From Gordonia sp. SL306 (lineage in GTDB: Bacteria; Actinomycetota; Actinomycetes; Mycobacteriales; Mycobacteriaceae), in contig NZ_CP113063.1 in assembly GCF_026625785.1 (NCBI RefSeq), forward strand, positions 1,860,001 to 1,924,000: 64,000 nt of DNA, read 5' to 3'. Shown in pieces: positions 17,374 through 27,547 of the stretch. Under the pieces are notes generated by a model. It was not told the DNA's origin. It made no database searches and saw nothing but the letters and a program-made list of their open reading frames with translations. A program made the position numbers and the translations under genes. Position 1 is the first letter of the stretch. Each line of letters begins with the position of its first letter.

Positions 17374-19619
17374 GTCAGCAATCCCGCCTGCTCGGCCTCG
17401 ATCCACGCGATCCGCCGCAACCGTTCCCGCATCGAGCGAACCTCGTCGAGCCACTTCTGCCGAGCGGTCGCGAGGTCGGTGTCACCGGGACCGGCACCGT
17501 CGTCGGGGACGAGTCCCCGGTTGTCGGCCAGCTGATATGCCGCGTCATAGAGCTCCGTCGAGACCGAGTCCTTGCTGCGCACGATGCCCTGCAACGACAG
17601 CTGACGGCCGAGGCCGAGGCAGTCGGCGAGCACCTGATCCTTGCCGAGCGATCCGTCGCCGAGGCAGACGAGCCGTTCGGCCACCACCAGCTGCGCGTCG
17701 AAGAACGGCTGCAGGGTGCGGCGCGCGAACAGGGCGCCGGCATGGTCGTGCAGCACCCGATCGGTCCATTCCGGCGTCGGCGACACCTCACGCCACCCGG
17801 GCGCGACCAGGTCGAGCTCGGCGCCGAGCCGATGCAGGAAGACGTCCTTGGTCGGGAAGAAGAACTCGAACTTCAGCAGATCCCGGATCCGCAAGGCCTC
17901 CTGCTGGGCGGCCGGGAGCAATCCACCCTCGCCGACGATCAGGTCCCCTTCGGCAGTGGCCAGCAATCCCAGCTCGACGATCGCCCGATCGACGAAATGG
18001 TGCAGCGCCCCGTTCCGGTAGTAGGCGGCGACGGCGTGGTTGTCGGGGGCGATCGACCAGACCGTGTCGGTGCCGCCGTCGTAGGCGGTCAGCACCCCGG
18101 CGTCGGTGAGCTCCCGTAGCGTGCGCCGCAATCCGACGCCGCGGCACAGCGCCGGATCCGGTCCGGGTAGGTCCCGCTGCTCGATGTAGTCGAGCAGCGG
18201 CGCGAGAATCGCCTCGATCTCCGCCGCGGTGTACGCGCGATCGCGCGCACCGAGGATCGCGAAGCCGGCGAGCGACGTCGCCGAGATCGGTGTGGCGGCA
18301 TTGATCTCGTCCATCACCTTGAACGCGACCTTGTCCAGTCTGGCCCGGCCCTCGCCTGCCTCGCGCAGCGCCTGCCGCAGCGAGAACGGTTCTCCGAAGC
18401 GGACCCGCGCCTCCCCGAGGTAACTTCGCTGTGCCTTCGCGTACTTCAGCAGCCAGGTGATGCCCTCCGGCTTCTTGGTGCCGCCCGCGGATTCGGCCGC
18501 CATCGCGCCGATCTCGTGCAGCTGGTCGTACACGATCGAGGTCGGCACCACCATCACGTCGGAGTCCTCGAGTTGCTCGACCGCGTCGACGACGTAGGCG
18601 AGCAGACCGAGCATCGGCTTGCGGAGTTTTCCGGTGCGGCTGCGGCCCCCTTCGATGTACCACTCGAGGTTGAACCGTTTCTCCACGATGAACGACAGAT
18701 AGGACCGCATCGCGAACTTGTAGACGGGATCACCGCCGAACTTGCGGCGGATGAAGATCATCCCCGCCCGGCGGGCGATGGGCCCGACCGGCCAGAACGA
18801 CAGATTGTTGCCACCCAGGACCAGATTCGGCGGGAAGTCGTGACCGCGCAGGACCTCGGCGAGCACCAGTGGGTCGACGTAGGAGCGGTGCGACGGCAGG
18901 AACACCAGGCCGTGTGACCTGTTCAGGGTGCGCAGGCGGTTCAGCGTGTCGAGGTCGACCGACACGGTCCAGGTCCGTTCGTGCAGGTTGCTGAAGACCG
19001 AGGAGAAGACGTCGTCCATCAGACGGCTCTGGGTGGCGACGAAGTTCGACATCTTGTCGGTCGCCTCCTGCACCACCGCAGCGGCCGGGCGACCGAGTTC
19101 GGCGGCGAGTTTGGCCGCCTTGGCCTGGAAGCGCGCCGACGAGCTGATCTGTTCGGCGACCAGCCTCGGCACCTTGTACCGGTCACCGACGATCTGACGC
19201 TCGGCGCGCTCGGCCGACAGCGAGGCCTGCACGGAGACGAACGCGGTGAACGGTTCCCCCTCGGCGAACTCGTTGACGTACCGCTGACGCAGTTCGGCCA
19301 CCGTCGCCGGTTCCCCCTGCACCACGCGCAGCCGATCGGGCCGCCGATTCTTGATGGCCTTCTGCCGTAACGCCATGGGCCGTCGAGGATTGGACAGCAC
19401 CAGCACGTCCGCCAGGGACACCCGGCGCTCCCCCTGCCGCACCGCGGGCAGCCAGACGGCACGCGCGGGGATCAGCTCGGTGTCGGGGTCCAGGTCGTCG
19501 GCGACCACCTCACGCAATGCCCGCACCGGGGCGTCGGGATGGGTGGTCGCCGCCCATTCCCGCACCGCCTGCAGCTCACATGCCGTGCGCACCTCCGCGA
19601 GCACCAACGAGTCGCCCAC
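17370..19619 (-). CDS. plsB: Glycerol-3-phosphate 1-O-acyltransferase
   Basis: 749-aa membrane-associated PlsB-type enzyme that acylates glycerol-3-phosphate at sn-1, the first step of glycerolipid synthesis. Block I LPSHRSYVDPLVLAEVL (HxxxxD) and block III EGGRSRTGKLRKPMLGLL are seen in the central third, with GGNNLSFWPVGPIARRAGMIFIRR as block II. Length is close to M. tuberculosis PlsB2. GTG at 19619 has AGAGGTGG about 8 nt upstream. It heads the three-gene operon with 4-nt overlaps to the fusion acyltransferase and WS/DGAT; the LuxR regulator lies 113 bp upstream in the same direction and could influence it. Confidence 0.9.
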   Translation of the reverse strand: MGDSLVLAEVRTACELQAVREWAATTHPDAPVRALREVVADDLDPDTELIPARAVWLPAVRQGERRVSLADVLVLSNPRRPMALRQKAIKNRRPDRLRVVQGEPATVAELRQRYVNEFAEGEPFTAFVSVQASLSAERAERQIVGDRYKVPRLVAEQISSSARFQAKAAKLAAELGRPAAAVVQEATDKMSNFVATQSRLMDDVFSSVFSNLHERTWTVSVDLDTLNRLRTLNRSHGLVFLPSHRSYVDPLVLAEVLRGHDFPPNLVLGGNNLSFWPVGPIARRAGMIFIRRKFGGDPVYKFAMRSYLSFIVEKRFNLEWYIEGGRSRTGKLRKPMLGLLAYVVDAVEQLEDSDVMVVPTSIVYDQLHEIGAMAAESAGGTKKPEGITWLLKYAKAQRSYLGEARVRFGEPFSLRQALREAGEGRARLDKVAFKVMDEINAATPISATSLAGFAILGARDRAYTAAEIEAILAPLLDYIEQRDLPGPDPALCRGVGLRRTLRELTDAGVLTAYDGGTDTVWSIAPDNHAVAAYYRNGALHHFVDRAIVELGLLATAEGDLIVGEGGLLPAAQQEALRIRDLLKFEFFFPTKDVFLHRLGAELDLVAPGWREVSPTPEWTDRVLHDHAGALFARRTLQPFFDAQLVVAERLVCLGDGSLGKDQVLADCLGLGRQLSLQGIVRSKDSVSTELYDAAYQLADNRGLVPDDGAGPGDTDLATARQKWLDEVRSMRERLRRIAWIEAEQAGLLT

Positions 19620-19732
19620 GACACACCACCTCTCGCGCCTCCCGACCCCGACGATCCGGACCGGTTGGGCTCATTGTGACCCCAGATCGACCCACCCATG
19701 ACGGGTTCGACGAGACAGGGTCCAGACCGTGC

Positions 19733-22348
19733 TCAGGTGGTGCCCGCATTCGCCTTGAGCAGCAGGGCGGCGATCTCGGATCGGTCGGCGACGTCGAGTT
19801 TCGTGCAGGCCCGATAGATGTGGCCCTCGACCGTCCGCACCGACACCGTCAGGCGCCCGGCGATCTCCTTGTTGGACAGTCCCGCGGCCACCAGATTGGC
19901 GATCTCGCGCTCGCGGGTGGTCAACGGAAGCGGCTGCGCCGCCTCGACCAGCGCGGGCGTCCGCAGACCGCCACATTCCGCGGCGAGACGATTGGCCACC
20001 GCCGCCGAGGCGACCGTCGCCGCGCGGTGGCCGGCTGCCTCGTGCAGGACACTCGCCTGGGCAGCTGCGTCGGCCGCCGAGAGCCGCACACCGACGTCTT
20101 CGAGTTCGGTTGCGCAGAGATCGAGTTCGACGGCGTCGCCGGATGCCAGTGCCTCCGCATGTCGCGCGTAGAGCCCCGCGAGCGGTCCGTCGATCTGGTC
20201 GGCCAACTCCCGCAGGCGTTGCGCACCCGAGGAGTCACCGAAACGGGCCGCCGAGTGGAGTGCTTCGGCCTCGATCGCGTATTGCCCGGACTCCTGCGCC
20301 GAGGCGGCTGCCCCGGCCGCGGTCTGCGCCGCCACCGATACCGTGCCCGCGGCCGCCTCCTGCCACGACTTCGCGATGGCGAGCATCGGGCCGAACACCG
20401 CGATGTGCCGGCCGAATCGGTCCTGCGCCTTACGGAGTGCGCGTTGGGCTCGCTCGGTTCGACCGGCCGCGCTGAGCGCCTGGACGAGATAGAACTGTGC
20501 TGGATAGTTCCAGGATTCTGCCGCACGGCCGCTGTCGAGGGTCGCCAGGGTCTGCTCCATACGCCGGGCCACCGCGGAGCTGTCGCCGCGCGCCAGTTCG
20601 ACCACCGACACCAGGATGCCCGCCATTCCCCAGCCCAGATACTGACCGACGTTCGAGAACGCGACGTACCGCTGCGCCCGGATATCGGCCTCGTCGAGTC
20701 GGCCGGTGAGCGTCAGGCCCAGGATCTCGCCCAAACCGGTTGGGAATCTGAGCAATCCGTCGGTGGTCGTCTCCGCGGTACGCGCCCGCGCGGCGAGTTC
20801 GGCGACCTCGTCGCCGCGTCCCGACAGTGCTCGCGAGAGGCCCCCGCCGAAGACCGCCCACTCCACCGCCCACGGAGATGGGTTCGGCGAACCGAGGACT
20901 TCGTCGGACAATACGATCGCATCGTCGATTCGATTTCCGAATACTGCACGCGCAGAGGCATATCCCTTGACCACCAGCGACAGATTGGGGTCGGTGACCT
21001 TCTCGCGCAACATGTCCAGCACCGGATCGGCACGATCGGCATCACCGATCGCCCAGAAGAGATTGCCGAATCGCATTCCGCCCCAGAGCACCAGCTCCAA
21101 CTCGCTGAGCTCCGCTGGGCGGAACGCGGCCAGCACGTCTTCCGCCTCTTCCGCGTACCCCTGCCACATCAGCGCCCGTGCCAGCGGTTCGGCCGCCCCG
21201 ACACCTCCCTTCCCCTCGGCGGCAGCGGCACGTGCGAACCGCTCGCCGAGCGGGGCGTTGGCGAATCCGAGGGCGTCGCGCGCGGCCGCGCTCATCAGGT
21301 CCGCATCGACGCCGACGTCACTCTCCAAGGCGAGGTCGGCGAGACGGATGCGTTCCGTGGGCGTCTCCGCGCCCCTCGCTCGCAGGGCCTTGACCAGACG
21401 CCCGCGCAGTCGCCGCGACGACGCCAGCCCGAGCCGGTGCCGGATGACCTCACCGAACAATGGATGGTTGTAGCGAACCTGCAGGCTGCGGCCATCACGG
21501 GAGATGCGGACCAGGCCGGCGATCTCGGCCTCCTCGACCGCCTCTTCGCCTGCCAGCTCGGAGAGGATCTCGATGTCGAGCGGTTCGCAGAGGGCCAGGT
21601 ACTTCAGCACATTCAGCACCGCGTCGTCGAGCTGCTCGATGCGACTCTCCAACAGCGACGCCAGTTCCGAGGTGATCGCAGCACGGCCCCGCAACTGCCA
21701 CACACCGTTCACCTGACGCAGCGTCTCGGCCTGTCGCGCGCCCTCGACGAGATGCCGGAGGAACAGCGCGTTGCCACCCGACGCCTCCCACATGAGGTCG
21801 GCCGAGAGTCCTTCCAGCTGCCCGCCCAGAACCGACTCGATGAGCTCGACGCTCTGCTGTTTGGTGAACGGCGACAACGTGATCCGCTTGAGGTGATTGT
21901 CTTTCCACAGCGAGGTCACCGCATCCGGCACCGACTCGCCACTCCGGACCGTCGCGACGATGTGCACCGCGCGGTCGATGGCGAGCTGGTGCAACAGGGT
22001 CGCCGACAGCTCGTCGAGGAGGTGGGCGTCGTCCACCCCGATCACGACGTTCCCGTCGGCGAGCAGGGATTCGCGCGCCGCGGCCAGATAGGTCACCGGA
22101 TCGCTGGTCGTCGCCGGTCCCACCAGGTGCGCGAACACCCCGAGCGGGATGCTCCTGGCCGACTCGGTACCCGCGACCCACCGCACGCCGCCGTCGAGTG
22201 CGGCCGTGACGTGACGCGCCAAGGTCGTCTTGCCGACCCCCGAATCGCCGGTGAGCACGACTCCGCACGCAGTCGTCTCACCGCGCAGCGCGGATTCGAT
22301 GATGCGGAACTCTTTCTCGCGCTCGACCAGAGGCCAGTTCGAGGACAT
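19733..22348 (-). CDS. Large ATP-binding LuxR-family transcriptional regulator (LAL/STAND type)
   Basis: 871-aa signal-transducing ATPase. Walker A GDSGVGKT is at residues 34-41, Walker B VVIGVDDAHLLDE near residue 105, followed by a long TPR-like helical region, and a C-terminal LuxR helix-turn-helix (TTREREIANLVAAGLSNKEIAGRL..VRTVEGHIYRACTKLDV) at ~805-860. Such proteins bind DNA after ligand- and ATP-driven activation. The start ATG is leaderless by appearance: TAAAAT at 22355-22360 (minus) lies 6 nt before it. It sits between an ABC transporter and the plsB operon, all co-directed; either could be its target. Effector unknown. Confidence 0.85.
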   Translation of the reverse strand: MSSNWPLVEREKEFRIIESALRGETTACGVVLTGDSGVGKTTLARHVTAALDGGVRWVAGTESARSIPLGVFAHLVGPATTSDPVTYLAAARESLLADGNVVIGVDDAHLLDELSATLLHQLAIDRAVHIVATVRSGESVPDAVTSLWKDNHLKRITLSPFTKQQSVELIESVLGGQLEGLSADLMWEASGGNALFLRHLVEGARQAETLRQVNGVWQLRGRAAITSELASLLESRIEQLDDAVLNVLKYLALCEPLDIEILSELAGEEAVEEAEIAGLVRISRDGRSLQVRYNHPLFGEVIRHRLGLASSRRLRGRLVKALRARGAETPTERIRLADLALESDVGVDADLMSAAARDALGFANAPLGERFARAAAAEGKGGVGAAEPLARALMWQGYAEEAEDVLAAFRPAELSELELVLWGGMRFGNLFWAIGDADRADPVLDMLREKVTDPNLSLVVKGYASARAVFGNRIDDAIVLSDEVLGSPNPSPWAVEWAVFGGGLSRALSGRGDEVAELAARARTAETTTDGLLRFPTGLGEILGLTLTGRLDEADIRAQRYVAFSNVGQYLGWGMAGILVSVVELARGDSSAVARRMEQTLATLDSGRAAESWNYPAQFYLVQALSAAGRTERAQRALRKAQDRFGRHIAVFGPMLAIAKSWQEAAAGTVSVAAQTAAGAAASAQESGQYAIEAEALHSAARFGDSSGAQRLRELADQIDGPLAGLYARHAEALASGDAVELDLCATELEDVGVRLSAADAAAQASVLHEAAGHRAATVASAAVANRLAAECGGLRTPALVEAAQPLPLTTREREIANLVAAGLSNKEIAGRLTVSVRTVEGHIYRACTKLDVADRSEIAALLLKANAGTT

Positions 22349-22397
22349 GTGGGGATTTTAGTCGCATTGCCCGGTCGACGACACCGCGATTCGATCG

Positions 22398-23150
22398 CTA
22401 TGCGTCGCGACGCTCGGTCATCACGATCCCGATCACGAAGACGATGACCGCGAAAACGGCGAAGTAGATCAGCGATCCGTAGACGTTCCAGTGGTATTGG
22501 GTGTCACCGGCTCCCTCGTTCAGGAAGCGGGAACCGTTGGCGAACGGCAGGAACGGCGCGATGTGCTCGCCCACCTTGGGGAGGATGGACAGAATCGACT
22601 CGAGGGCCAGATTCCAGATGAGCACGATCACGATCGCGCCTGCCGTGTGCCGGACGATGGCTCCCACCCCCAGTCCGATCAGCACATAGAGCGCGGCGAT
22701 CACGGGGGTGCCCCAGATCTGGCGCACCACGCCCGGGTCGCCGAGCTCGATGCCGCTCGACGAGCCGGCGAGACCGCGCACCAAGAAGATGCCCACCACC
22801 GCGAGCACCAGGGTGACCGCTACGGCGAGCGCACCGAACACACCGGCCTTGGCGAGCAGGACAGTGGATCGTTTCGGGATCGCCTGGAACGTGGTCCGGA
22901 TGGTGCCGAAGCGGTACTCGCTGGTCACCGCAAGCACGGCCATGATCATCAGCACGAGCACGCCGAAGGCGTTCAGTCCGATCAGCGCGGTCCATGCGGA
23001 TTCGCCCGGCGACGGTCCCAGCGGCGCCGTCGACGTCGCGCCGGTGAGCCCGGCCACGGCGACAGCGAGCACGACGACCACGGCGATGCACCAGTACGGC
23101 GACCGCGTGGACGTCAGCTTGATGCGTTCGGCGTTCATGGCGGCGATCAT
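22398..23150 (-). CDS. ABC transporter permease (ABC-2 type)
   Basis: 250 aa, six membrane helices, beginning MIAAMNAERIKLTSTRSPYWCIAVVVVLAVAVAGL with the typical NAERxKLxSTRSPYW amphipathic start of actinobacterial ABC-2 permeases; a TSEYRFGTIRTTFQAIPKRSTVL coupling helix follows helix 2. ATG at 23150 is preceded by GGAGG and overlaps the ATPase stop as ATGA, so the two subunits are translationally coupled. It would form the membrane half of an exporter for an unknown hydrophobic or peptide compound. Ends 49 bp before the LuxR gene. Confidence 0.82.
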   Translation of the reverse strand: MIAAMNAERIKLTSTRSPYWCIAVVVVLAVAVAGLTGATSTAPLGPSPGESAWTALIGLNAFGVLVLMIMAVLAVTSEYRFGTIRTTFQAIPKRSTVLLAKAGVFGALAVAVTLVLAVVGIFLVRGLAGSSSGIELGDPGVVRQIWGTPVIAALYVLIGLGVGAIVRHTAGAIVIVLIWNLALESILSILPKVGEHIAPFLPFANGSRFLNEGAGDTQYHWNVYGSLIYFAVFAVIVFVIGIVMTERRDA

Positions 23151-24109
23151 CGCGGGCCTCCCTGGATTCGAGGGTCGCTTCCGGGTTGGGCGGGAGGACC
23201 GCCGCCCTGGTACTGGACCGCGCCCGCGGTCATCGACATGAAGACCTCTTCGAGCGATGCGCTCGTGCCGGTGAGTTCGTGTAGCGCGATCCCGGCCTGC
23301 CCTGCGAGATCACCCACCTGATCGGTGGTGACGTCGGCGACGGACAGCGCCGGGCGGCCGTCGGATGCGGTGAGGGGCACGACGTTCAGACCTGCCTCGG
23401 CGAGCACCCGGTGCAGGTCCGGTAGTCGAGGGCTGCGTACCCGCACGCTGCTCGACGCACGGCTGGTGAACTCGCCGACCGAGCAGTCGGCGATCAGCCT
23501 TCCCTGGCCGATCACCACGAGATGGTCGGCGGTCAGCGACATCTCGGTCAGCAGGTGACTCGACACCAGGACGGTGCGGCCCTGCCCGGCCAGATGCCGC
23601 ATGAAGTTGCGAATCCAGACGATGCCCTCCGGATCCAAACCGTTGACCGGCTCGTCGAACAGCAGTGTGTGCGGGTCGCCGAGCAGGGCACCGGCGAGTC
23701 CGAGCCGTTGCTTCATGCCGAGCGAGAATCCGCCTGCGCGTTTGGTGGCGACCGACGTGAGGCCGACCATCTCGATCACCTCGTCGACCCGGCGCGCCGG
23801 GATACTGCTGGAGGCCGCCATCCACCGCAGATGCGACCTGGCGCTGCGATTGGGGTGCACCCATCCGGCGTCGAGCAGCGCACCGACCTGTCGCAGCGGA
23901 TGGTCGAGTTCGCGATACGGGCGACCGTTGATGGTCGCGGTCCCCGAGGTCGGTCGGTCCAGTCCGAGCATCATGCGCATCGTCGTGGATTTGCCCGCCC
24001 CGTTCGGGCCGAGGAACCCTGTCACCACCCCGGGCCGGACGTTGAAGGACAGATCGTCGACGGCACGCGTCCGCCCGAAGTCCTTGGTCAGCTTCTCGAC
24101 TGTCAGCAC
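23147..24109 (-). CDS. ABC transporter ATP-binding protein
   Basis: 320-aa cytoplasmic ATPase pairing with the permease encoded next. Walker A GPNGAGKST at residues 34-42, signature FSLGMKQR, Walker B LLFDEPVNGLDPEG, H-loop SSHLL are all present; a C-terminal ~90-residue extension (SSSVRVRSPRLPDLHRVLAEAGLNVV...) is usual in the drug/bacitracin-exporter DrrA-like group. GTG at 24109 is chosen because the ABC fold starts at MLTVEKLTKDFG; the reading back to 24154 adds unrelated residues. Operon: ATPase-permease, then LuxR in the same direction. Confidence 0.85.
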   Translation of the reverse strand: MLTVEKLTKDFGRTRAVDDLSFNVRPGVVTGFLGPNGAGKSTTMRMMLGLDRPTSGTATINGRPYRELDHPLRQVGALLDAGWVHPNRSARSHLRWMAASSSIPARRVDEVIEMVGLTSVATKRAGGFSLGMKQRLGLAGALLGDPHTLLFDEPVNGLDPEGIVWIRNFMRHLAGQGRTVLVSSHLLTEMSLTADHLVVIGQGRLIADCSVGEFTSRASSSVRVRSPRLPDLHRVLAEAGLNVVPLTASDGRPALSVADVTTDQVGDLAGQAGIALHELTGTSASLEEVFMSMTAGAVQYQGGGPPAQPGSDPRIQGGPR

Positions 24110-24178
24110 ACCTCGACCATAGACATCTCCGCACTCACCGGGCGCACTCCGCACCGCCTGTCGTCATAGGGTGTGCCC

Positions 24179-24469
24179 ATGGCGACGACGTTCACAGTGC
24201 TGCTCTGGCCGGTCACCGGCCACGAGTCGGAATTGCACGCCTACGAGGACGATGTCCTGCGATTGGTCGACGAGCACCGGGGTCGCGTGCTCACACGCCT
24301 ACGCAACGTCGAGGGCGATGCCGACCATCCGCTCGAGACCCAGATCATCGAGTTCGCCGACGAGGCGGCCTTCGACTCCTACATGCAGGATTCACGCCGG
24401 CAGGCGATGGCGCGGCGTCGCGACATGTGCGTCGCGAAAACGCAGATGTGGCGGGTCGAATCCGCCTGA
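24179..24469 (+). CDS. Small protein of unknown function, DUF1330/ABM-like
   Basis: 96 aa. The pattern TTFTVLLWPV (strand), HAYEDDVLRLVDEHRGRVLTRLRNVEG (helix-strand), ETQIIEFADEAAFDSYMQDSRR (strand-helix) suggests a ferredoxin-like dimeric alpha/beta-barrel such as DUF1330 or ABM proteins; no catalytic residue stands out. ATG at 24179 follows TAGGGT (24167-24172) by 6 nt, a leaderless arrangement. Monocistronic. Confidence 0.55.
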   Translation: MATTFTVLLWPVTGHESELHAYEDDVLRLVDEHRGRVLTRLRNVEGDADHPLETQIIEFADEAAFDSYMQDSRRQAMARRRDMCVAKTQMWRVESA

Positions 24470-24484
24470 CGCCCCGTCCATCGG

Positions 24485-24526
24485 GCGCAGTTTCTCGCCG
24501 ACCGTGCGCAGTTTCTCGCCGACCGT
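24485..24526 (+). repeat. 21-bp tandem direct repeat, two copies
   Basis: The unit GCGCAGTTTCTCGCCGACCGT occurs at 24485-24505 and 24506-24526 without a mismatch. Its core TTTCTCGCC recurs inverted at about 24598 (GGCGAGAAA), and TCTGTGCACG is repeated at about 24564 and 24585. The gap 24470-24623 between the small protein gene and the end of thiG is thus filled with short repeats and has no gene. Confidence 0.8.
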
Positions 24527-24623
24527 GCGCCGCATGGTGGTCAGTCGCACACTCGACGCGATTCTGTGCACGATGGACGCCGATCTGTGCACGCTCGGCG
24601 AGAAATCGGGCCCGGTCGACGGG

Positions 24624-25595
<972 letters not shown>

Positions 25596-25599
<4 letters not shown>

Positions 25600-26684
25600 G
25601 ATGGCTCCACTCCTTCCGTGGTGCTGCCGAGTTCGCCCGCAGCGACCCATCCATCCGTCAGCAGTTCGAGAACCTTGTCGGCGGTGTAGGGCGCCAACAG
25701 GATTCCGTTGCGGCCGTGCCCGGTCGCCACGACCGCCCGGTCGTCGACGCGCCGGATGATCGGCAGCCCGTCGGCGGTACCGGGCCGCAGACCCGCAGCG
25801 GCCTCGGCGAGCTGGTAGGTCCGCAAACCCGGCATCAGGTCGACGGCATCGGCGAGCAGATCGCTCACACCACCGACCTCGGGCGCCGGCTCACTCTCGT
25901 CCAGCGGCTCGTATTGGGTTGCGCCGACGACGACCCCGTCGTCGCGGGGTACGAGATAGACCTGCCGACCATGCATCCGGGCGCGGATCACGCGGGAGGG
26001 CTGGGCCACCGACCATCGCGTCCGACGCAGCCGCAGGATCTCGCCCTTCGCCGCGTGGAGTGCCACGTCGGGGACCAGCGAGCGTGTGCCCAGGCCTGCC
26101 GCGACCAGGATCTGGTCGGCGTCGACGTCGTCGAGATCGGTCACTCGCTCGTCGACGAAGCGCACTCCCGTCCCGACGAGGGCCTCGCGAAGTCGGGCCA
26201 GCAGCCGGCGATTGTCCACCGCGCCCTCCCCGACCGCCAGGTATCCGCTGTGCAGGCGTGAGCTCAGTCCCGGTTCGCGTCGACGGATCTCGGCGAGGTC
26301 GACCCGCCGCAGATCATCCTGCGAGCGGGGCGCGCGGGACCAGACGAACTCGGCGAGGTTCGCGAGATACTCGGCGTCTGCCGACGACGCTGCCACGAAC
26401 AACGACTCGGTGGCGGCCATCACCGTCGGATCGCCCAGACGCGCCACCAGATCCGGCCAGCGTCGCACCGATGCCGCCGACAGCGCGAGCAGATCGTCCT
26501 CGCCGGGGTGACCTTCGCCGAGGGAGCCGAGCATGCCGGCGGCCACCCAGGCCGCCCGATCGGCGGTGCCCGCATCGTGGACCCTGACCCGGTGGCCTGC
26601 GTCGACCGCGGCGAGCGCACACGTCAGCCCGATGACGCCGCCGCCGACGACGGCGAGTGTCGGGCCAGGTCGGTCGATACTCAA
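25596..26684 (-). CDS. thiO: Glycine oxidase ThiO
   Basis: FAD-dependent oxidase turning glycine into the imine needed for the thiazole ring. 362 aa: N-terminal dinucleotide fold TLAVVGGGVIGLTCALAAVDAGHRV, C-terminal ATGHGRNGILLAPYTADKVLEL. The start is set at TTG 26684, with GGAAGGA 9 nt upstream; the in-frame ATG at 26711 lies inside the conserved 3' arm of the TPP riboswitch (AATGCCGGCG) and is not a credible start. First gene of the operon, overlapping thiS by ATGA. Confidence 0.88.
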
Positions 26685-26689
26685 GGGGT

Positions 26690-26790
26690 GACATCCTTCC
26701 TTCGCCGGCATTACCCGGATCAGGTCAAACGGTCAGCGGGGGTTCGGCCCGCACTCTCAGCCCGTCGTACCCCGGGCTCCCGTGTCTCGA
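26690..26790 (-). ncRNA. TPP riboswitch (THI element)
   Basis: On the minus strand the conserved TPP-sensing elements appear in order: a GGGAGCCCGGGG arm, GGGCTGAGAG (CTGAGA at 26760-26755), a GCGGG/CCCGC stem, then ACCTGATCCGGGTAATGCCGGCG (26725-26703), which is the signature of the pyrophosphate-binding arm. It is immediately upstream of thiO and partly abuts its RBS, fitting translational or transcriptional control of thiO-thiS-thiG by thiamine pyrophosphate. Confidence 0.95.
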
Positions 26791-26795
26791 CGTCT

Positions 26796-26805
26796 AGCCT
26801 ACCGT
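26796..26805. promoter_or_regulatory. Overlapping divergent -10 elements of thiO operon and thiE
   Basis: TAGGCT on the minus strand (26801-26796) is placed to start the riboswitch RNA near 26789, while TACCGT on the plus strand (26800-26805) lies 7 nt before the thiE GTG. The two hexamers overlap, so RNA polymerase cannot use both at once. Confidence 0.5.
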
Positions 26806-26812
26806 TGCGTCC

Positions 26813-27493
26813 GTGACACCGACTCGAGGCCCGAGATCCGTCCGCCTGTCATCGGCCCGGGTGTATCTGTGCACCGACGCCCGGCGCGAACGTGGCGATC
26901 TGATCGAGTTCGTCTCCGCAGCACTCGCCGGTGGTGTCGACATCGTGCAGCTACGCGACAAGGGATCGCCCGGTGAGGCGCGGTTCGGCACGCTGGAGGC
27001 CCGCGAGGAACTCGAGGTCCTCGCCAGGCTCCGCGAGGTGACGCGTCGGCACGACGCGCTGCTCGCCGTCAACGACCGTGCCGATGTCGCCGTCCTCGCC
27101 GATGCCGACGTACTGCACGTCGGTCAGGGTGATCTGCCCGCCGCCCGCGCCCGGCAGATCACCGGTCCCGACGTCGTGATCGGGCTGTCCACCCACGACG
27201 AGGTACAGATGCGGGCTGCGGTCGTCGACGACGACGTCGACTATTTCTGCGTCGGACCATGCTGGCCGACTCCGACCAAACCGGGCCGGGTCGCACCGGG
27301 ACTCGATCTCGTACGGGCAGCGGCGGACGTCGATCCGCCCAAGCCGTGGTTCGCGATCGGCGGCATCGACACCGCTCGACTGCCCGAGGCCCGGGCGGCC
27401 GGTGCGGGTCGCGTCGTGGTCGTCCGGGCGATCACCGCCGCCGACGACGCCCGGGACGCCGCGGCGCAGCTCCGGACCGCGCTCACCCGCTGA
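26813..27493 (+). CDS. thiE: Thiamine-phosphate synthase
   Basis: Joins hydroxymethylpyrimidine pyrophosphate and thiazole phosphate to thiamine phosphate. 226-aa TIM barrel with [51 protein letters not shown] and WFAIGGID motifs. GTG at 26813 is leaderless by appearance (TACCGT 7 nt upstream). It is transcribed away from the riboswitch, so it does not carry the THI element, although it belongs to the same pathway. Confidence 0.92.
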   Translation: MTPTRGPRSVRLSSARVYLCTDARRERGDLIEFVSAALAGGVDIVQLRDKGSPGEARFGTLEAREELEVLARLREVTRRHDALLAVNDRADVAVLADADVLHVGQGDLPAARARQITGPDVVIGLSTHDEVQMRAAVVDDDVDYFCVGPCWPTPTKPGRVAPGLDLVRAAADVDPPKPWFAIGGIDTARLPEARAAGAGRVVVVRAITAADDARDAAAQLRTALTR

Positions 27494-27507
27494 CGTCCGA
27501 AAGCCGG

Positions 27508-27537
27508 TTGCCGCGCCCCGGCGGGCGGGTCTATCGT
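27508..27537 (+). promoter_or_regulatory. Promoter of the leader-peptide / LeuA-domain transcript
   Basis: TTGCCG at 27508-27513 and TATCGT at 27532-27537, spaced 18 bp, end 10 nt before the leader peptide ATG. The match to actinobacterial -35/-10 consensus is reasonable and the position agrees with the attenuator that follows. Confidence 0.45.
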
Positions 27538-27547
27538 TGTCGACATC

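Noticed and set aside
19517..22447. A 976-codon open frame on the plus strand opposite plsB end and the LuxR gene
   Set aside because: It is the antisense shadow of the LuxR regulator in GC-rich DNA; Arg/Gly/Asp-rich sequence without any fold or motif.
26685..26711. ATG at 26711 as start of thiO
   Set aside because: The ATG is part of the conserved TPP riboswitch arm (GTAATGCCGGCG); TTG at 26684 has a proper RBS after the aptamer.
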